A stretch of DNA of 64,000 nucleotides, taken from NCBI GenBank assembly GCA_963651465.1, contig CAVJPS010000018.1, positions 1 to 64,000 on the forward strand, written 5' to 3'. The translations under genes and the position numbers were made by a program. Of the stretch, positions 52,424 through 61,387 are shown one piece after another. Every line of letters starts with the position of its first letter. The stretch's first letter is position 1. Under the pieces are notes generated by a model. The model searched no databases. It had not been told where the DNA came from and saw only the letters and a list, made by a program, of their open reading frames with translations. Source of the DNA: SUG2458 sp963651465. Its GTDB lineage: Bacteria > Bacillota_I > Bacilli_A > RFN20 > CAG-826.

Positions 52424-54154
52424 ATGGGTAAAATTAATATAAAAATTGATAACCGTCCTTTCAAAGTTGAGGATAATATGACAATTCTTGATGCTTGTAG
52501 AGCATGCGGATATGAAGTTCCTACATTATGTGAATTTAATCATGGTGAATGTGCTGGAGGTTCATGCCGAGTTTGTTTAGTCGAAGTAAAAGGATATAAA
52601 AACTTAGTTACTTCTTGTACAACAAAAGTTGAAGACGATATGGAAATATCTATTTCATCAAATAGAGCAGTCTTAGCTCGTCGTGCAAATGTTGAACTTT
52701 TATTATCGAACCATCGAATAAATTGTATGGAGTGTTCTAAAACACGTAAATGCGAATTATTACATGTTGCTCATTTAGTTGGAGCAAATAGTAAAAATTA
52801 TGAAGGCAAAAAGACGACACCATTTTATGATAACTTATCCAATTGTTTAATTAGAGATACATCTAAATGTGTATTATGTGGTCGATGTGTTGCTCGTTGT
52901 AATAATGTTTTAGGAAAAGGTGCAATTGATTTCCTTAATAATGGTTTTGATACAGTTGTTGGTACATTTAATAAAGAATCTTTAATGAATTCAAATTGTA
53001 TAATGTGTGGTCAATGTTCTGTTGTTTGTCCAACAGGTGCTATTATTGAAAAAAGCGATATAGCAAAAATTGAAGAAGCACTAAAGAATAAGAAATTTGT
53101 TGTTATTGCAACACCACCATCATGTCACGTAACTCTTGGTGAAGAATTTGGTATTAAAATAGGGACATTATCAACAGGAAAAATGATGTCTGCTATTAGA
53201 AGATTAGGATTTAAGAAAGCATTTGATTATTCTTTTGCAAATGATGTAATGATTTTTGAACAAGCTTCTCTTTTATATAACAAGTTAAGAACAAAACAAC
53301 CTGGACCACTAATTGTTAGTAATTCAGAAGGTATTGCTCATTATGTTATTAAAAATTATCCTAACTTAGTTACATATCTTTCTTCTTGTAAAACACCTCA
53401 ACAAATCGAGGGTAAATTATTAAAAACATATTATGCTTCAAAGAATAATATTAATCCTGATGATATGTTTGTTGTGGTTGTTACTCCAACAACATCGGAA
53501 AAACTTGTATTTGACGAAAACAAAGATATTGATGCTTTAATTACTGTCCGTGAATTAGCGCTATTGTTAAAACGTGCTGGAATTAATATGAGTAGAATTA
53601 GTGAAGAAAAGAGCAGTGATGTATTAATTAGTGATTATTCTGGTGCTGCAGCTATTAGTGAAGTACAGGGTGGCTTAAGTGAAGCAATATTACGTACTTT
53701 ATATTTTAAAATGGTAGGACAAGAAAGTCCTAAAGGAAAATTAGAAGTTGTCCATGGACTTGAACCTTTTAAAGAAGCAACTATTGAGATTAAAGGTGTT
53801 TTAATTAATGTTGCAATTTGTGCTACTTTAAAAGATGCTATCCCAATTTTTAATGATTTAATGAATGGCAAATCAAAATATCAGTTAATTGAAATTTGTG
53901 AAATGACTGGTGGATTTGTAAATGGTGGAGGTAATCCTTTTGTTAAAGAATGTTTTTTACCAAATGAAGAATTAAATATATGTGATATTTATTTGAATAA
54001 ACGTGTGCAAGCTTTATATAAAGAAGATGAATTGTTAGAAGTTAAACAAGCTCATAATAATAAAGCATTGCAAAATATGTATAACGATTTTATAGGTTCT
54101 CTAGATAGTGAAAAAGCTAAAGAATTATTTCATCGCATTTATAAGAAACAATAG
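52424..54154 (+). CDS. [FeFe]-hydrogenase-like (HydA) subunit lacking all H-cluster cysteines
   Basis: 576 residues. N-terminal electron-relay clusters are complete: [2Fe-2S] (CEFNHGECAGGSCRVC, C65), His-Cys3 (HRINCMECSKTRKC), and two [4Fe-4S] (CVLCGRCVARC, CIMCGQCSVVC). The hydrogenase domain follows, with recognisable surroundings (FDYSFANDVMIFEQASLL; SCKTPQQ; small-subunit tail NKRVQALYKEDE). The H-cluster motifs are not functional: L1 TSCCPGW is VSNSEGI (298-304), L2 MPCxxK is TPTTSEK (354-360), and L3 has Met494 and Phe498 in place of its two cysteines within TGGFVNGGGNP. It cannot bind an H-cluster in the known way. It may relay electrons or carry another activity. Confidence 0.88.
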   Translation: MGKINIKIDNRPFKVEDNMTILDACRACGYEVPTLCEFNHGECAGGSCRVCLVEVKGYKNLVTSCTTKVEDDMEISISSNRAVLARRANVELLLSNHRINCMECSKTRKCELLHVAHLVGANSKNYEGKKTTPFYDNLSNCLIRDTSKCVLCGRCVARCNNVLGKGAIDFLNNGFDTVVGTFNKESLMNSNCIMCGQCSVVCPTGAIIEKSDIAKIEEALKNKKFVVIATPPSCHVTLGEEFGIKIGTLSTGKMMSAIRRLGFKKAFDYSFANDVMIFEQASLLYNKLRTKQPGPLIVSNSEGIAHYVIKNYPNLVTYLSSCKTPQQIEGKLLKTYYASKNNINPDDMFVVVVTPTTSEKLVFDENKDIDALITVRELALLLKRAGINMSRISEEKSSDVLISDYSGAAAISEVQGGLSEAILRTLYFKMVGQESPKGKLEVVHGLEPFKEATIEIKGVLINVAICATLKDAIPIFNDLMNGKSKYQLIEICEMTGGFVNGGGNPFVKECFLPNEELNICDIYLNKRVQALYKEDELLEVKQAHNNKALQNMYNDFIGSLDSEKAKELFHRIYKKQ

Positions 54155-54172
54155 GAAAAATTATATTAGAAC

Positions 54173-54210
54173 AAAGTGGAAAGTTGTATTAAAAATACAT
54201 TTCCACTTTT
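54173..54210 (+). terminator. Terminator of the hydrogenase-like operon
   Basis: AAAGTGGAAA / TTTCCACTTT stem continues with TGTAT / ATACA after a 2-nt bulge, followed by T run. Confidence 0.9.
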
Positions 54211-54263
54211 TATTATTGTTAATTACAATAATGTAGTAATAAATGAATATTAATTTGAATAAA

Positions 54264-54274
54264 TATGATATAAT
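54264..54274 (+). promoter_or_regulatory. Extended -10 promoter of cysS
   Basis: TATGATATAAT: a consensus -10 (54269-54274) with the upstream TG element; no good -35. About 26 bp before the cysS ATG, leaving no room for a T-box leader. Confidence 0.55.
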
Positions 54275-54300
54275 ATCGCTAATATGGGAGGCTCATTATT

Positions 54301-55641
54301 ATGGATATTAAATTATTTAATAGTTACACTAATAAAGTGGAAATTTTGAAAACAATTAAAGAGAACGAGGTTTCTATGTATGTATGTGGGCCTACAGTTT
54401 ATGACTATGTTCATGTTGGAAACATGAGACCAGTTGTCGTTTTTGACGTTTTACATCGTTTCTTAATGTATGTTGGTTATAACGTTAAATACGTAAGTAA
54501 CTATACTGACGTTGATGATAAAATCATTAATGCTTCTTTAAAATGTGGAAAACCCGAAATTGAATTAACTAATTATTTTATTGAAGAATTTGAAAAAGAT
54601 TTACGTAACGTTAATTCAATTAAACCTGATGTAACTCCTCGTGTTACTGAATATATGCCAAAAATTATTGATTTTATTAAAAAATTAGTTGATACAGGCG
54701 CTGCTTATGTTGTTGACGGTGATGTTTATTTCCGTGTTAGTAAAATTAAAGATTATGGTACATTATCTAATACAAAGATTGATGATTTATTAGTTGGTGC
54801 TCGTATTGACGAAAATTCTAAAAAAGAATCACCATTAGATTTTACATTATGGAAAAAAACTGATGCTGGTATTAAATGGGAATCTCCTTGGTCAGAAGGA
54901 CGTCCTGGATGGCATACTGAATGTGTTGTTATGATTAATTCAATTTTTGAAAATGGATTAATTGACATTCACGGTGGAGGATTTGATTTAAAATTCCCTC
55001 ATCACGAAAATGAAATTGCTCAAGCCGAAGCATATGGAAATAACCATATTGCTAACTATTGGGTTCATAATGGCTTTATTAATATTAATAACCAAAAGAT
55101 GTCTAAATCTTTAGGAAATAGTTTTACTGCTCATGAAGCATTTGAAAAATTTGGTGCAATGCCAGTTCGTATGGTTTTAGTATCAACACATTATCGTGCT
55201 CCTGTTAACTTTACTGATGAGATTTTTGCTAGCGCAGCTAAAGAATTAAATAAGATGCAAACTGCTTATAAACAACTTGCAATTAAACTTCAATTAAGTA
55301 ATGTTACTTTAAATGAAAACGAAAAAGCTAAAGATATAAGTACTTTCTTATTAGCATTAGCTGATGATTTAAATACATCAAATGCTCTAACATATTTATA
55401 TTCAGTTATTAAAGAAGTTAATCAACTTCTTCGTACACCTAACTTTGATTTAAATCTTGCTTATGAAAAATATTTAGAATTAAAGGATATGTTCTATTTA
55501 TTAGGTTTACGTATTGAATACCCTGTTCTTAACGAAGATGATAAAAAGTTGTATAATAAATATAATGAAGCAAAAGCAAATAAAGATTTTGCCTTGAGCG
55601 ATCAAATTCGTGCTGAGCTTATAACAAAAAATATTTTATAG
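54301..55641 (+). CDS. cysS: Cysteinyl-tRNA synthetase
   Basis: 446 residues. Class I motifs: HVGNMR (HIGH-type, 38-43), KMSKSLGNS; zinc ligands in MYVCGPTVYDY, the WHTECVVMI region, and GGGFDLKFPHHENE. Charges tRNA(Cys). GGGAGG upstream. It opens the cysS-rlmB-sigH-rpmG-secE-nusG segment known from Bacillus. Confidence 0.97.
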   Translation: MDIKLFNSYTNKVEILKTIKENEVSMYVCGPTVYDYVHVGNMRPVVVFDVLHRFLMYVGYNVKYVSNYTDVDDKIINASLKCGKPEIELTNYFIEEFEKDLRNVNSIKPDVTPRVTEYMPKIIDFIKKLVDTGAAYVVDGDVYFRVSKIKDYGTLSNTKIDDLLVGARIDENSKKESPLDFTLWKKTDAGIKWESPWSEGRPGWHTECVVMINSIFENGLIDIHGGGFDLKFPHHENEIAQAEAYGNNHIANYWVHNGFININNQKMSKSLGNSFTAHEAFEKFGAMPVRMVLVSTHYRAPVNFTDEIFASAAKELNKMQTAYKQLAIKLQLSNVTLNENEKAKDISTFLLALADDLNTSNALTYLYSVIKEVNQLLRTPNFDLNLAYEKYLELKDMFYLLGLRIEYPVLNEDDKKLYNKYNEAKANKDFALSDQIRAELITKNIL

Positions 55642-55652
55642 GAGGCTTTCAA

Positions 55653-56432
55653 ATGGAAAACTTATTCTTAGTTGAAAAAGTTTCCCTTAAGACAATTGAC
55701 CAATATATGATTGAGTTTTTTAATGGTCTAGGTGCGTGGGGAAATTTAATATTAATTTTCATTTGCTTACTTTTATCAGTATTTCTTGCTGGTATGATTG
55801 GATTTGAACGTGAATATCACGGCCATAGTGCTGGTTTACGTACCCATATCTTAGTTTCTGTAGGTAGTGCTTTAATTATGATTTTATCAATATATGGTTT
55901 TGGTTCTGTATTTACAGATGGTACTATTGATGCCGGTCGTGACCCTGCTCGTTTAGCTGCACAAGTTATTTCTGGTGTTGGTTTTTTAGGTGCTGGTGCA
56001 ATTATTAAAAACGGTACTGATATTCGTGGACTTACAACTTCAACTACATTATGGATTTGTATGGCTATTGGTTTAGCTTGTGGTAGTGCTAGAATTTCCT
56101 ATGCACTTATTGCAACTTTAATTACTATTATTACACTTGTTTCTTTACGTAAACTTGAACATTTAGCAACAAAGAGAAGACCACGTATTGTTTTAGTTGT
56201 CGAACAAGATAGACCGGTTTTACGTAATGTTTTATTACTTTCAAATGAATATCATGTAGAAGTAAAAGATATTCAATCAAACGTTATTACTTATAAAGGC
56301 CATCAATGCTTACGTATTATGGTTTTATTCCAAGAAATTAGTACTCCAGTTGCTGAAGCATTTGCTGAAGACTTAGCTAATTGTATTGAACCATTTGAAA
56401 TTAATATTCTTGGTGGAAAGAAAAGAAAATAA
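55653..56432 (+). CDS. MgtC/SapB family membrane protein
   Basis: 259 residues. Starts with a membrane helix then the MgtC signature GMIGFEREYHGHSAGLRTHILVSVG split over two helices, VGFLGAGAIIKNG and GLTTSTTLWICMAIGLACG, four to five helices in all, and a small C-terminal ACT-like domain. MgtC proteins relate to magnesium homeostasis and membrane-potential control. It lies between cysS and rlmB, where Bacillus has mrnC. Confidence 0.88.
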   Translation: MENLFLVEKVSLKTIDQYMIEFFNGLGAWGNLILIFICLLLSVFLAGMIGFEREYHGHSAGLRTHILVSVGSALIMILSIYGFGSVFTDGTIDAGRDPARLAAQVISGVGFLGAGAIIKNGTDIRGLTTSTTLWICMAIGLACGSARISYALIATLITIITLVSLRKLEHLATKRRPRIVLVVEQDRPVLRNVLLLSNEYHVEVKDIQSNVITYKGHQCLRIMVLFQEISTPVAEAFAEDLANCIEPFEINILGGKKRK

Positions 56433-56478
56433 TTAATACAAATTTGAAACAAAATTGAGACTGAAGGGAGAAGAAAAT

Positions 56479-57198
56479 ATGTCACAATTCATTTATGGGA
56501 GAAATACTGTTTGTAGTGCTCTTAAGGAGATGAAGGTGAGAAGACTCATCCTTCAGTCTAATTTTAATGATGGACGTATATTAGGACTTGCAAAAGACGC
56601 AAAAGTCAAAGTCGAATATAAATCTGTTAACGAATTAAATACATTAACTAAAGGTGCTAACCACCAAGGTGTACTAGCTGAAATAGAAGATTATAAATAT
56701 TCTTCTTTAGATGAACTAATTGCACGTGGTAAAAACAAAAAATATCCTTTAATTGTTATGCTTGATGGCATTAATGATCCACATAATTTAGGTGCTATTA
56801 TGAGATCTGTCGATTCATTTGGTGCTGATGGTATTATTGTAAAAAAGTATGGCCAAGCTCCATTAAACGCAACAGTCGCAAAAGTATCAACTGGTGCAAT
56901 TGATTTTGTACCTGTATGTCAAGTTACTAATTTGAACCAAGCAATTAAAAAATTAAAAGATGAAGGATATTGGGTTGTATCTAGTGATGGTAGTGCTAAG
57001 ATGGATTTAACTGAATTAGATTATAAATTTCCAACTGTCCTAGTTGTTGGCTCTGAAGGAGAAGGTATTAGCCGATTAGTTTTAGATAATAGTGACTATA
57101 TTACAAAAATTAATATGGTTGGTCACGTTAACTCGCTTAATGCATCAGTTGCATGTGCTGTTTACCTTTCAACAATCTTCTACAAACGTATTTCCTAA
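56479..57198 (+). CDS. rlmB: 23S rRNA (guanosine-2'-O-)-methyltransferase RlmB (TrmH family)
   Basis: 239 residues from ATG 56479 with GGGAGAAG upstream. SPOUT fold: FIYGRNTVCSAL substrate-binding domain start, LDGINDPHNLGAIMRSVDSF, VVGSEGEGISRLV and NSLNASVACAVYLS trefoil-knot motifs. Methylates G2251 in E. coli numbering. In the cysS-rlmB-sigH context expected for Bacilli. Confidence 0.95.
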   Translation: MSQFIYGRNTVCSALKEMKVRRLILQSNFNDGRILGLAKDAKVKVEYKSVNELNTLTKGANHQGVLAEIEDYKYSSLDELIARGKNKKYPLIVMLDGINDPHNLGAIMRSVDSFGADGIIVKKYGQAPLNATVAKVSTGAIDFVPVCQVTNLNQAIKKLKDEGYWVVSSDGSAKMDLTELDYKFPTVLVVGSEGEGISRLVLDNSDYITKINMVGHVNSLNASVACAVYLSTIFYKRIS

Positions 57199-57209
57199 GG
57201 GAACGTTTT

Positions 57210-57800
57210 ATGAATGATTATGAATTAAGTGATCTTGAATTATTCACACTTATTAAATGTCAAAATGAGGAAGCGTTCAACTTCCTCTTTTTTCGTTATG
57301 AAAAGTTATTAAGAACAATTACTATTCCATTATTAAATGAGTTTGATTATCTTAATGTTGATAAAGACGAATTAACTCAAATAGGACGAATTAGTACTAA
57401 TAATGCAATTACAAATTACGAACCTAACAAAGGTACATTCTTTAATTTTTGGTACAATACAGTATATCGAGATTTAATAACATATATTAGAACATATTTC
57501 AGTAAAAAGAAATATAAATCAATTTGTGTAAGTGATTTATGCGACCAAGAAATTGATAATGCAGACGATTATTTTTTTGTTGACGATAGTGATTTTACCG
57601 AAAAAACTAATACTAGAATTATAATTGATAAGATTAACCTAATTAAGAGCAAAGAATTAAACGAAAGAGATGCGAAGATATTAGATTTTATTGCACAAGG
57701 ATATTCGTATAAAGAAATAGCTGACATGTTTAACGTTGAGACTAAAACAATTGATAATAGAATTTACTTGATAAGACGAAAAATAAGAAAATATTTTTAA
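57210..57800 (+). CDS. sigH: Sigma-70 family factor, SigH-like by context
   Basis: 196 residues from ATG 57210. Region 2 is recognisable (DELTQIGRISTNNAITNYEP...GTFFNFWYNTV, split), and region 4 has the HTH YSYKEIADMFNVETKTIDNRI. It is shorter and more diverged than B. subtilis SigH, but lies exactly where sigH is, between rlmB and rpmG-secE-nusG. The gene name rests on synteny. It could control competence- or stationary-type genes; no target is seen here. Confidence 0.7.
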   Translation: MNDYELSDLELFTLIKCQNEEAFNFLFFRYEKLLRTITIPLLNEFDYLNVDKDELTQIGRISTNNAITNYEPNKGTFFNFWYNTVYRDLITYIRTYFSKKKYKSICVSDLCDQEIDNADDYFFVDDSDFTEKTNTRIIIDKINLIKSKELNERDAKILDFIAQGYSYKEIADMFNVETKTIDNRIYLIRRKIRKYF

Positions 57801-57821
57801 TTTTAATTAAATGTTTACTAA

Positions 57822-57850
57822 TTGACTTTATTGTGTTAAATTAATATAGC
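57822..57850 (+). promoter_or_regulatory. Promoter of rpmG-secE-nusG
   Basis: TTGACT (57822-57827) and TATAGC (57845-57850) with 17-bp spacing, 29 bp before rpmG. Confidence 0.65.
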
Positions 57851-57879
57851 AAGATAAAAATAGGATGTGATTTTATAAA

Positions 57880-58029
57880 ATGAGAGAAAAAGTTATTTTA
57901 ATATGCACTGAATGTTTATCTCGTAATTATTCGGTTACTAAGAAAAAAGAAGGAAATAGTAGTCGATTAGAATTAAATAAGTTCTGTCCTCGTTGTAATA
58001 AACATACGTTACACAAGGAAAGTAAATAG
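57880..58029 (+). CDS. rpmG: 50S ribosomal protein L33
   Basis: 49 residues: MREKVILICTECLSRNYSV then LELNKFCPRCNKHTLHKE. Both CxxC pairs are present, so it is the zinc-binding form. ATG 57880; AGGATGTGA upstream. Confidence 0.95.
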   Translation: MREKVILICTECLSRNYSVTKKKEGNSSRLELNKFCPRCNKHTLHKESK

Positions 58030-58041
58030 GGAGGTTCTCTT

Positions 58042-58239
58042 ATGAGCAAAGCAAGTAAATATTTTAAAGGCGTTGTAAAAGAAGGCAAACGTGTTAGATG
58101 GCCTAAAGGTGCAGATCTCTGGACTAACATTGCAGTTGTTTTAATAATTGTTATTATTACTGCATTATTTTTAGCATTCTTTGATTTTGTAGCTACAAAG
58201 CTATTAGGCTTACTTGAAGAAGCCTTCAGTAATTTCTAG
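58042..58239 (+). CDS. secE: Protein translocase subunit SecE
   Basis: 65 residues, one membrane helix (IAVVLIIVIITALFLAFFDF) after the amphipathic segment GVVKEGKRVRWPKGADLW. Clamps SecY. Between rpmG and nusG as usual. Confidence 0.95.
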   Translation: MSKASKYFKGVVKEGKRVRWPKGADLWTNIAVVLIIVIITALFLAFFDFVATKLLGLLEEAFSNF

Positions 58240-58251
58240 GAGGAAATGAAT

Positions 58252-58806
58252 ATGACAGACAAATTACCTGAAAAACACTGGTACGTTATTAACTGTTATT
58301 CTGGACGTGAAAGAAGAGTTAAAGAAAACATTGAAAGACGTGCAGAATCAATGAATTTAAAAGATTATATTTTTAGAGTTCTAGTTTGTGAAAAAGAAGA
58401 ACCAGTTTTAAGACAAAATAAACCTACAGGTCGTACAAAGATGGTTAACTCATATCCTGGTTACGTATTTGTTGAAATGATTATGACAGATGAAACTTGG
58501 TTCATGGTTCGTAATACACCAGACGTTACTGGTTTAACAGGTTCATCTGGTAAAGGTGCAAAACCGACAGAAGTTCCACCAGAGAGTATGGAAAACGTTC
58601 TTAAACAAATGGGTCTTGTTGATGACACAATGTTTAGTCGTTATAACGTTGGCGACTACGTTCGTATTTTACGTGGTACACTTGAAGGTGCTGAAGGCGA
58701 AATTACAGCAATTAATGTGGAATCACAATCAGTTACAGTTCAAACTGTCTTCTTTGGTCGTTCTACATCAGTTGAAGTCGAATTCTCTGACGTTGATAAA
58801 ATCTAA
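58252..58806 (+). CDS. nusG: Transcription termination/antitermination factor NusG
   Basis: 184 residues from ATG 58252, since the earlier ATG at 58246 is only 2 nt from GGAGG. NGN domain (WYVINCYSGRERRVKENIE, NSYPGYVFVEM) and C-terminal KOW (YNVGDYVRILRGTLEGAEGE). Complete; followed by a terminator, which separates it from rplK unlike in Bacillus. Confidence 0.97.
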   Translation: MTDKLPEKHWYVINCYSGRERRVKENIERRAESMNLKDYIFRVLVCEKEEPVLRQNKPTGRTKMVNSYPGYVFVEMIMTDETWFMVRNTPDVTGLTGSSGKGAKPTEVPPESMENVLKQMGLVDDTMFSRYNVGDYVRILRGTLEGAEGEITAINVESQSVTVQTVFFGRSTSVEVEFSDVDKI

Positions 58807-58811
58807 ATTTA

Positions 58812-58838
58812 AATCGAGGCTTATCCCTCGATTTTTTT
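58812..58838 (+). terminator. Terminator after nusG
   Basis: AATCGAGG / CCTCGATT stem with 6-nt loop and long T run. Confidence 0.93.
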
Positions 58839-58851
58839 TTATTTCTTTTTG

Positions 58852-58911
58852 TTGACTTATATATAATAGTGATCTATTATAATGGTGTAATAGTTGAATA
58901 ATTGTTCAACT
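58852..58911 (+). promoter_or_regulatory. Promoter and ArsR-type operator of the metal-efflux operon
   Basis: TTGACT (58852-58857) and TATTAT (58875-58880) at 17-bp spacing. AGTTGAA-N6-TTCAACT (58892-58911 span) is an inverted repeat of the TGAA-N6-TTCA type bound by SmtB/CzrA/ArsR regulators, placed near the transcription start so that binding would block transcription. Confidence 0.7.
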
Positions 58912-58931
58912 GTTATATAGGAGGTATTCAT

Positions 58932-59282
58932 ATGTCAAAGTATTATGATGAAGGAGAAGTTATTCACCAAGATATAGTAAATGATGTAAAAAACAAACTT
59001 ATTCAAGATGAAACTTTAGATGATTTAGCTGAATTTTTTAAAGTACTTGGAGATTTTACTAGAGTAAAGATTCTTTCTTGTCTAGCAATAAAAGAAATGT
59101 GTGTTTGTGATGTTGCTGGTGCATTAAATATGACAAAAAGTGCAGTATCTCATCAATTAAGAATTTTACGTCAATCAAAATTAGTTAAAGCTCGTAAAAG
59201 TGGAAAAGAAGTTTATTATTCTCTTGATGATGATCATGTAAATAAGATTTTTGAATGTGGTTTATCTCATGTTAATGAATAG
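58932..59282 (+). CDS. ArsR/SmtB-family metal-sensing repressor (CadC/CzrA-like)
   Basis: 116 residues from ATG 58932, with AGGAGG upstream; an earlier in-frame ATG lies inside the operator. Winged helix: VLGDFTRVKILSCL, ALNMTKSAVSHQLRILRQ, VYYSL. Two metal sites are suggested: the alpha3 site EMCVCD (Cys57, Cys59), and an alpha5-type site D-x-H ... H-x-x-E (Asp100/101, His102, His113, Glu116). Such sites bind Cd/Pb and Zn respectively in the family. It likely represses its own operon through the inverted repeat at 58892. Confidence 0.9.
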   Translation: MSKYYDEGEVIHQDIVNDVKNKLIQDETLDDLAEFFKVLGDFTRVKILSCLAIKEMCVCDVAGALNMTKSAVSHQLRILRQSKLVKARKSGKEVYYSLDDDHVNKIFECGLSHVNE

Positions 59283-59292
59283 AGGTGTTATT

Positions 59293-59511
59293 ATGAAAAA
59301 AATATTTAATTTAAAAGATTTAGATTGTGCAAACTGTGCAGCAAAAATGGAAAGAGCTATTAAAAAAATCGATGGAGTAAAAGAATGTAATGTTAATTTC
59401 ATGCTCCAAAAAATGGTTTTAGAAGCTGACGATGAGGTATTCGATAAAGTAGTAGAACAAGCAATTGAAACAATTAGTAAAGTTGAACCAGATTGTAAGG
59501 TTGTACGATAA
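59293..59511 (+). CDS. Free-standing heavy-metal-associated (HMA) domain protein
   Basis: 72 residues from ATG 59293 (AGAGGTG upstream). Ferredoxin-like HMA fold with metal motif LDCANCAAK (Cys12, Cys15). DCANCA is typical of the N-terminal domain of Zn/Cd/Pb P-type ATPases rather than of copper chaperones. The ATPase next door lacks this domain, so the domain appears to be encoded separately. It overlaps the ATPase start by 1 bp. Confidence 0.88.
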   Translation: MKKIFNLKDLDCANCAAKMERAIKKIDGVKECNVNFMLQKMVLEADDEVFDKVVEQAIETISKVEPDCKVVR

Positions 59512-61379
59512 TGAGTGAATCTCAAAAAAAATTATTATGGAGAATAATAGTAGGTACTTTATTATTTGTAACTGTTATTATTCTTGACGTAACTGGTGTT
59601 CTTACTAGTTTAGTTAAAGAAAATAGTTTCAATTGGGTTTCTCTTATTTTATACCTTGTCGTTTATTTAATCCTTTCTTATGATGTCTTATGGGCAGCTA
59701 TAGTCGGTATAGGACATGGTCAATTTTTAAATGAAAAGTTTTTAATGATGATTGCATCGTGTGGTGCTTTAGGACTTCAAGAATATAAGGAAGGTGTTGC
59801 AGTAATGCTTCTTTTCCAAGTAGGAGAATTTTTTGAAGATTACGCTGTTAGTAAATCACGTAAATCAATTGTTGCGTTAATGGATATTCGTCCTGATTTT
59901 GCTAATTTAAAAGTTGGAAAAGAAATAAAAACTGTTGATCCTACTGAAGTTAAAGTTGACGATATTATTGTTATTAAACCTGGTGAAAAGATTCCTCTTG
60001 ATGGAATTATTGTAAAAGGTAAAACAATATTAGATACTAAAGCAATTACTGGAGAAAGTCTACCTTATGAATGTGAAGAAGGTAAAGAAGTTATTAGTGG
60101 ATCTATTAACTTAACATCTCTTATTGAAGTAAAAGTAACTAAGGTATTTTATGATTCAACTGTTTCTAAAATTTTAGATTTAGTAGAAAATGCTTCTTTT
60201 TCTAAATCTAAATCTGAAAACTTTATTACTACATTTGCAAAATATTATACTCCTATAGTAGTTGGACTTGCACTTTTAACTTTTGTTATAGGTGGATTAG
60301 TAACTTCAATGTGGTTTGATTGGCTTTACCGTGCATTAAACTTCTTAGTAGTATCTTGTCCATGTGCATTAGTTATTTCAATTCCTTTATCATTCTTTGT
60401 TGGATTAGGAAAAGCTTCTTCAAAAGGAATTTTAGTTAAAGGCTCTAACTATTTAGAAAAATTTTCAAAAGCAAATGTGTTTGTTTTTGATAAAACAGGT
60501 ACTTTAACAAAAGGTAACTTTGCTGTTACTAAGGTTTATCCTTTAGAACAAAAAGAAAAGATTTTACGTTTAGCAGCTATTGCTGAACATAATTCACTTC
60601 ATCCTATTGCCAAAAGTATTTGTGAATTAACAAAAATCGAAGACACTAGTGATTATGAATTATTAAACGTAGACGGAAAAGGAATTATCGCAACTAATAA
60701 GAAAAACAAAGAAACAATATTGTGTGGAAATGAAAAATTATTAAATGACAACAACATAAAATATGAACCAGTTGATGAAATTGGTACTGTTATTCATGTT
60801 GCTCTTAATAATGAATATATTGGTTATATCTTAATTGAGGATGAAGTTAAAGAAAATTCAAAAGAGTTTATTTCATACGTTAATGAAAAAAAATATAAAG
60901 CAATTATGTTAACAGGCGATAATGAAAAAATTGCAAATCATGTTGCATCATCGTTAAATATTGAAAAGTATTATGCGTCATTATTACCTCAAGATAAAGT
61001 TAGTAAGATTAATGAAATACTTGAAAATAAAAATAAAGATGATTGTGTATGTTTTATTGGTGATGGTATTAATGACGCACCAGTATTAATGCAATCTGAT
61101 ATTGGTATTTCTATGGGACAAATCGGTAGTGACGCTGCAATTGAAGCAAGTGATATTGTTTTGATGAAAGATGATTTATCAGCATTAAAAGATGCTAAAA
61201 AGATTGCTAATAAGACTATGGCAATTGTAAAAGAAAATATTGTTTTATCACTCACTATCAAGGTTGCAATTATGGTTATTTCTACCTTAGGTTTTGGAAA
61301 CTTATGGATTTCAATCTTTGGTGATGTTGGCGTTTGTATGTTAGCAATTTTAAACGCTTTAAGACTAAATTTAAAATAA
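59511..61379 (+). CDS. Zn/Cd/Pb-exporting P1B-type ATPase (CadA/ZntA-like)
   Basis: 622 residues. P-type motifs: GES (181-183), membrane CPC motif SCPCALVIS (283-285), phosphorylation DKTGT (327-331), HP (364-365), GDGINDAP hinge, and a final-helix Asp region (FGDVGVCMLAILNALRL). The CPC plus last-helix Asp pattern indicates divalent Zn/Cd/Pb rather than copper. The usual N-terminal HMA domain is absent and is supplied by the preceding gene. Likely induced when metal releases the ArsR-type repressor. Confidence 0.93.
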   Translation: MSESQKKLLWRIIVGTLLFVTVIILDVTGVLTSLVKENSFNWVSLILYLVVYLILSYDVLWAAIVGIGHGQFLNEKFLMMIASCGALGLQEYKEGVAVMLLFQVGEFFEDYAVSKSRKSIVALMDIRPDFANLKVGKEIKTVDPTEVKVDDIIVIKPGEKIPLDGIIVKGKTILDTKAITGESLPYECEEGKEVISGSINLTSLIEVKVTKVFYDSTVSKILDLVENASFSKSKSENFITTFAKYYTPIVVGLALLTFVIGGLVTSMWFDWLYRALNFLVVSCPCALVISIPLSFFVGLGKASSKGILVKGSNYLEKFSKANVFVFDKTGTLTKGNFAVTKVYPLEQKEKILRLAAIAEHNSLHPIAKSICELTKIEDTSDYELLNVDGKGIIATNKKNKETILCGNEKLLNDNNIKYEPVDEIGTVIHVALNNEYIGYILIEDEVKENSKEFISYVNEKKYKAIMLTGDNEKIANHVASSLNIEKYYASLLPQDKVSKINEILENKNKDDCVCFIGDGINDAPVLMQSDIGISMGQIGSDAAIEASDIVLMKDDLSALKDAKKIANKTMAIVKENIVLSLTIKVAIMVISTLGFGNLWISIFGDVGVCMLAILNALRLNLK

Positions 61380-61387
61380 TAAAGATT

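Noticed and set aside
52424..54154. NuoG of respiratory complex I
   Set aside because: The C-terminal part matches the hydrogenase domain and its small-subunit tail, not the molybdopterin-oxidoreductase fold of NuoG, and no other nuo genes are present.
54211..54300. T-box leader before cysS
   Set aside because: Only about 20 nt lie between the extended -10 promoter and the ATG, and no T-box sequence is visible.
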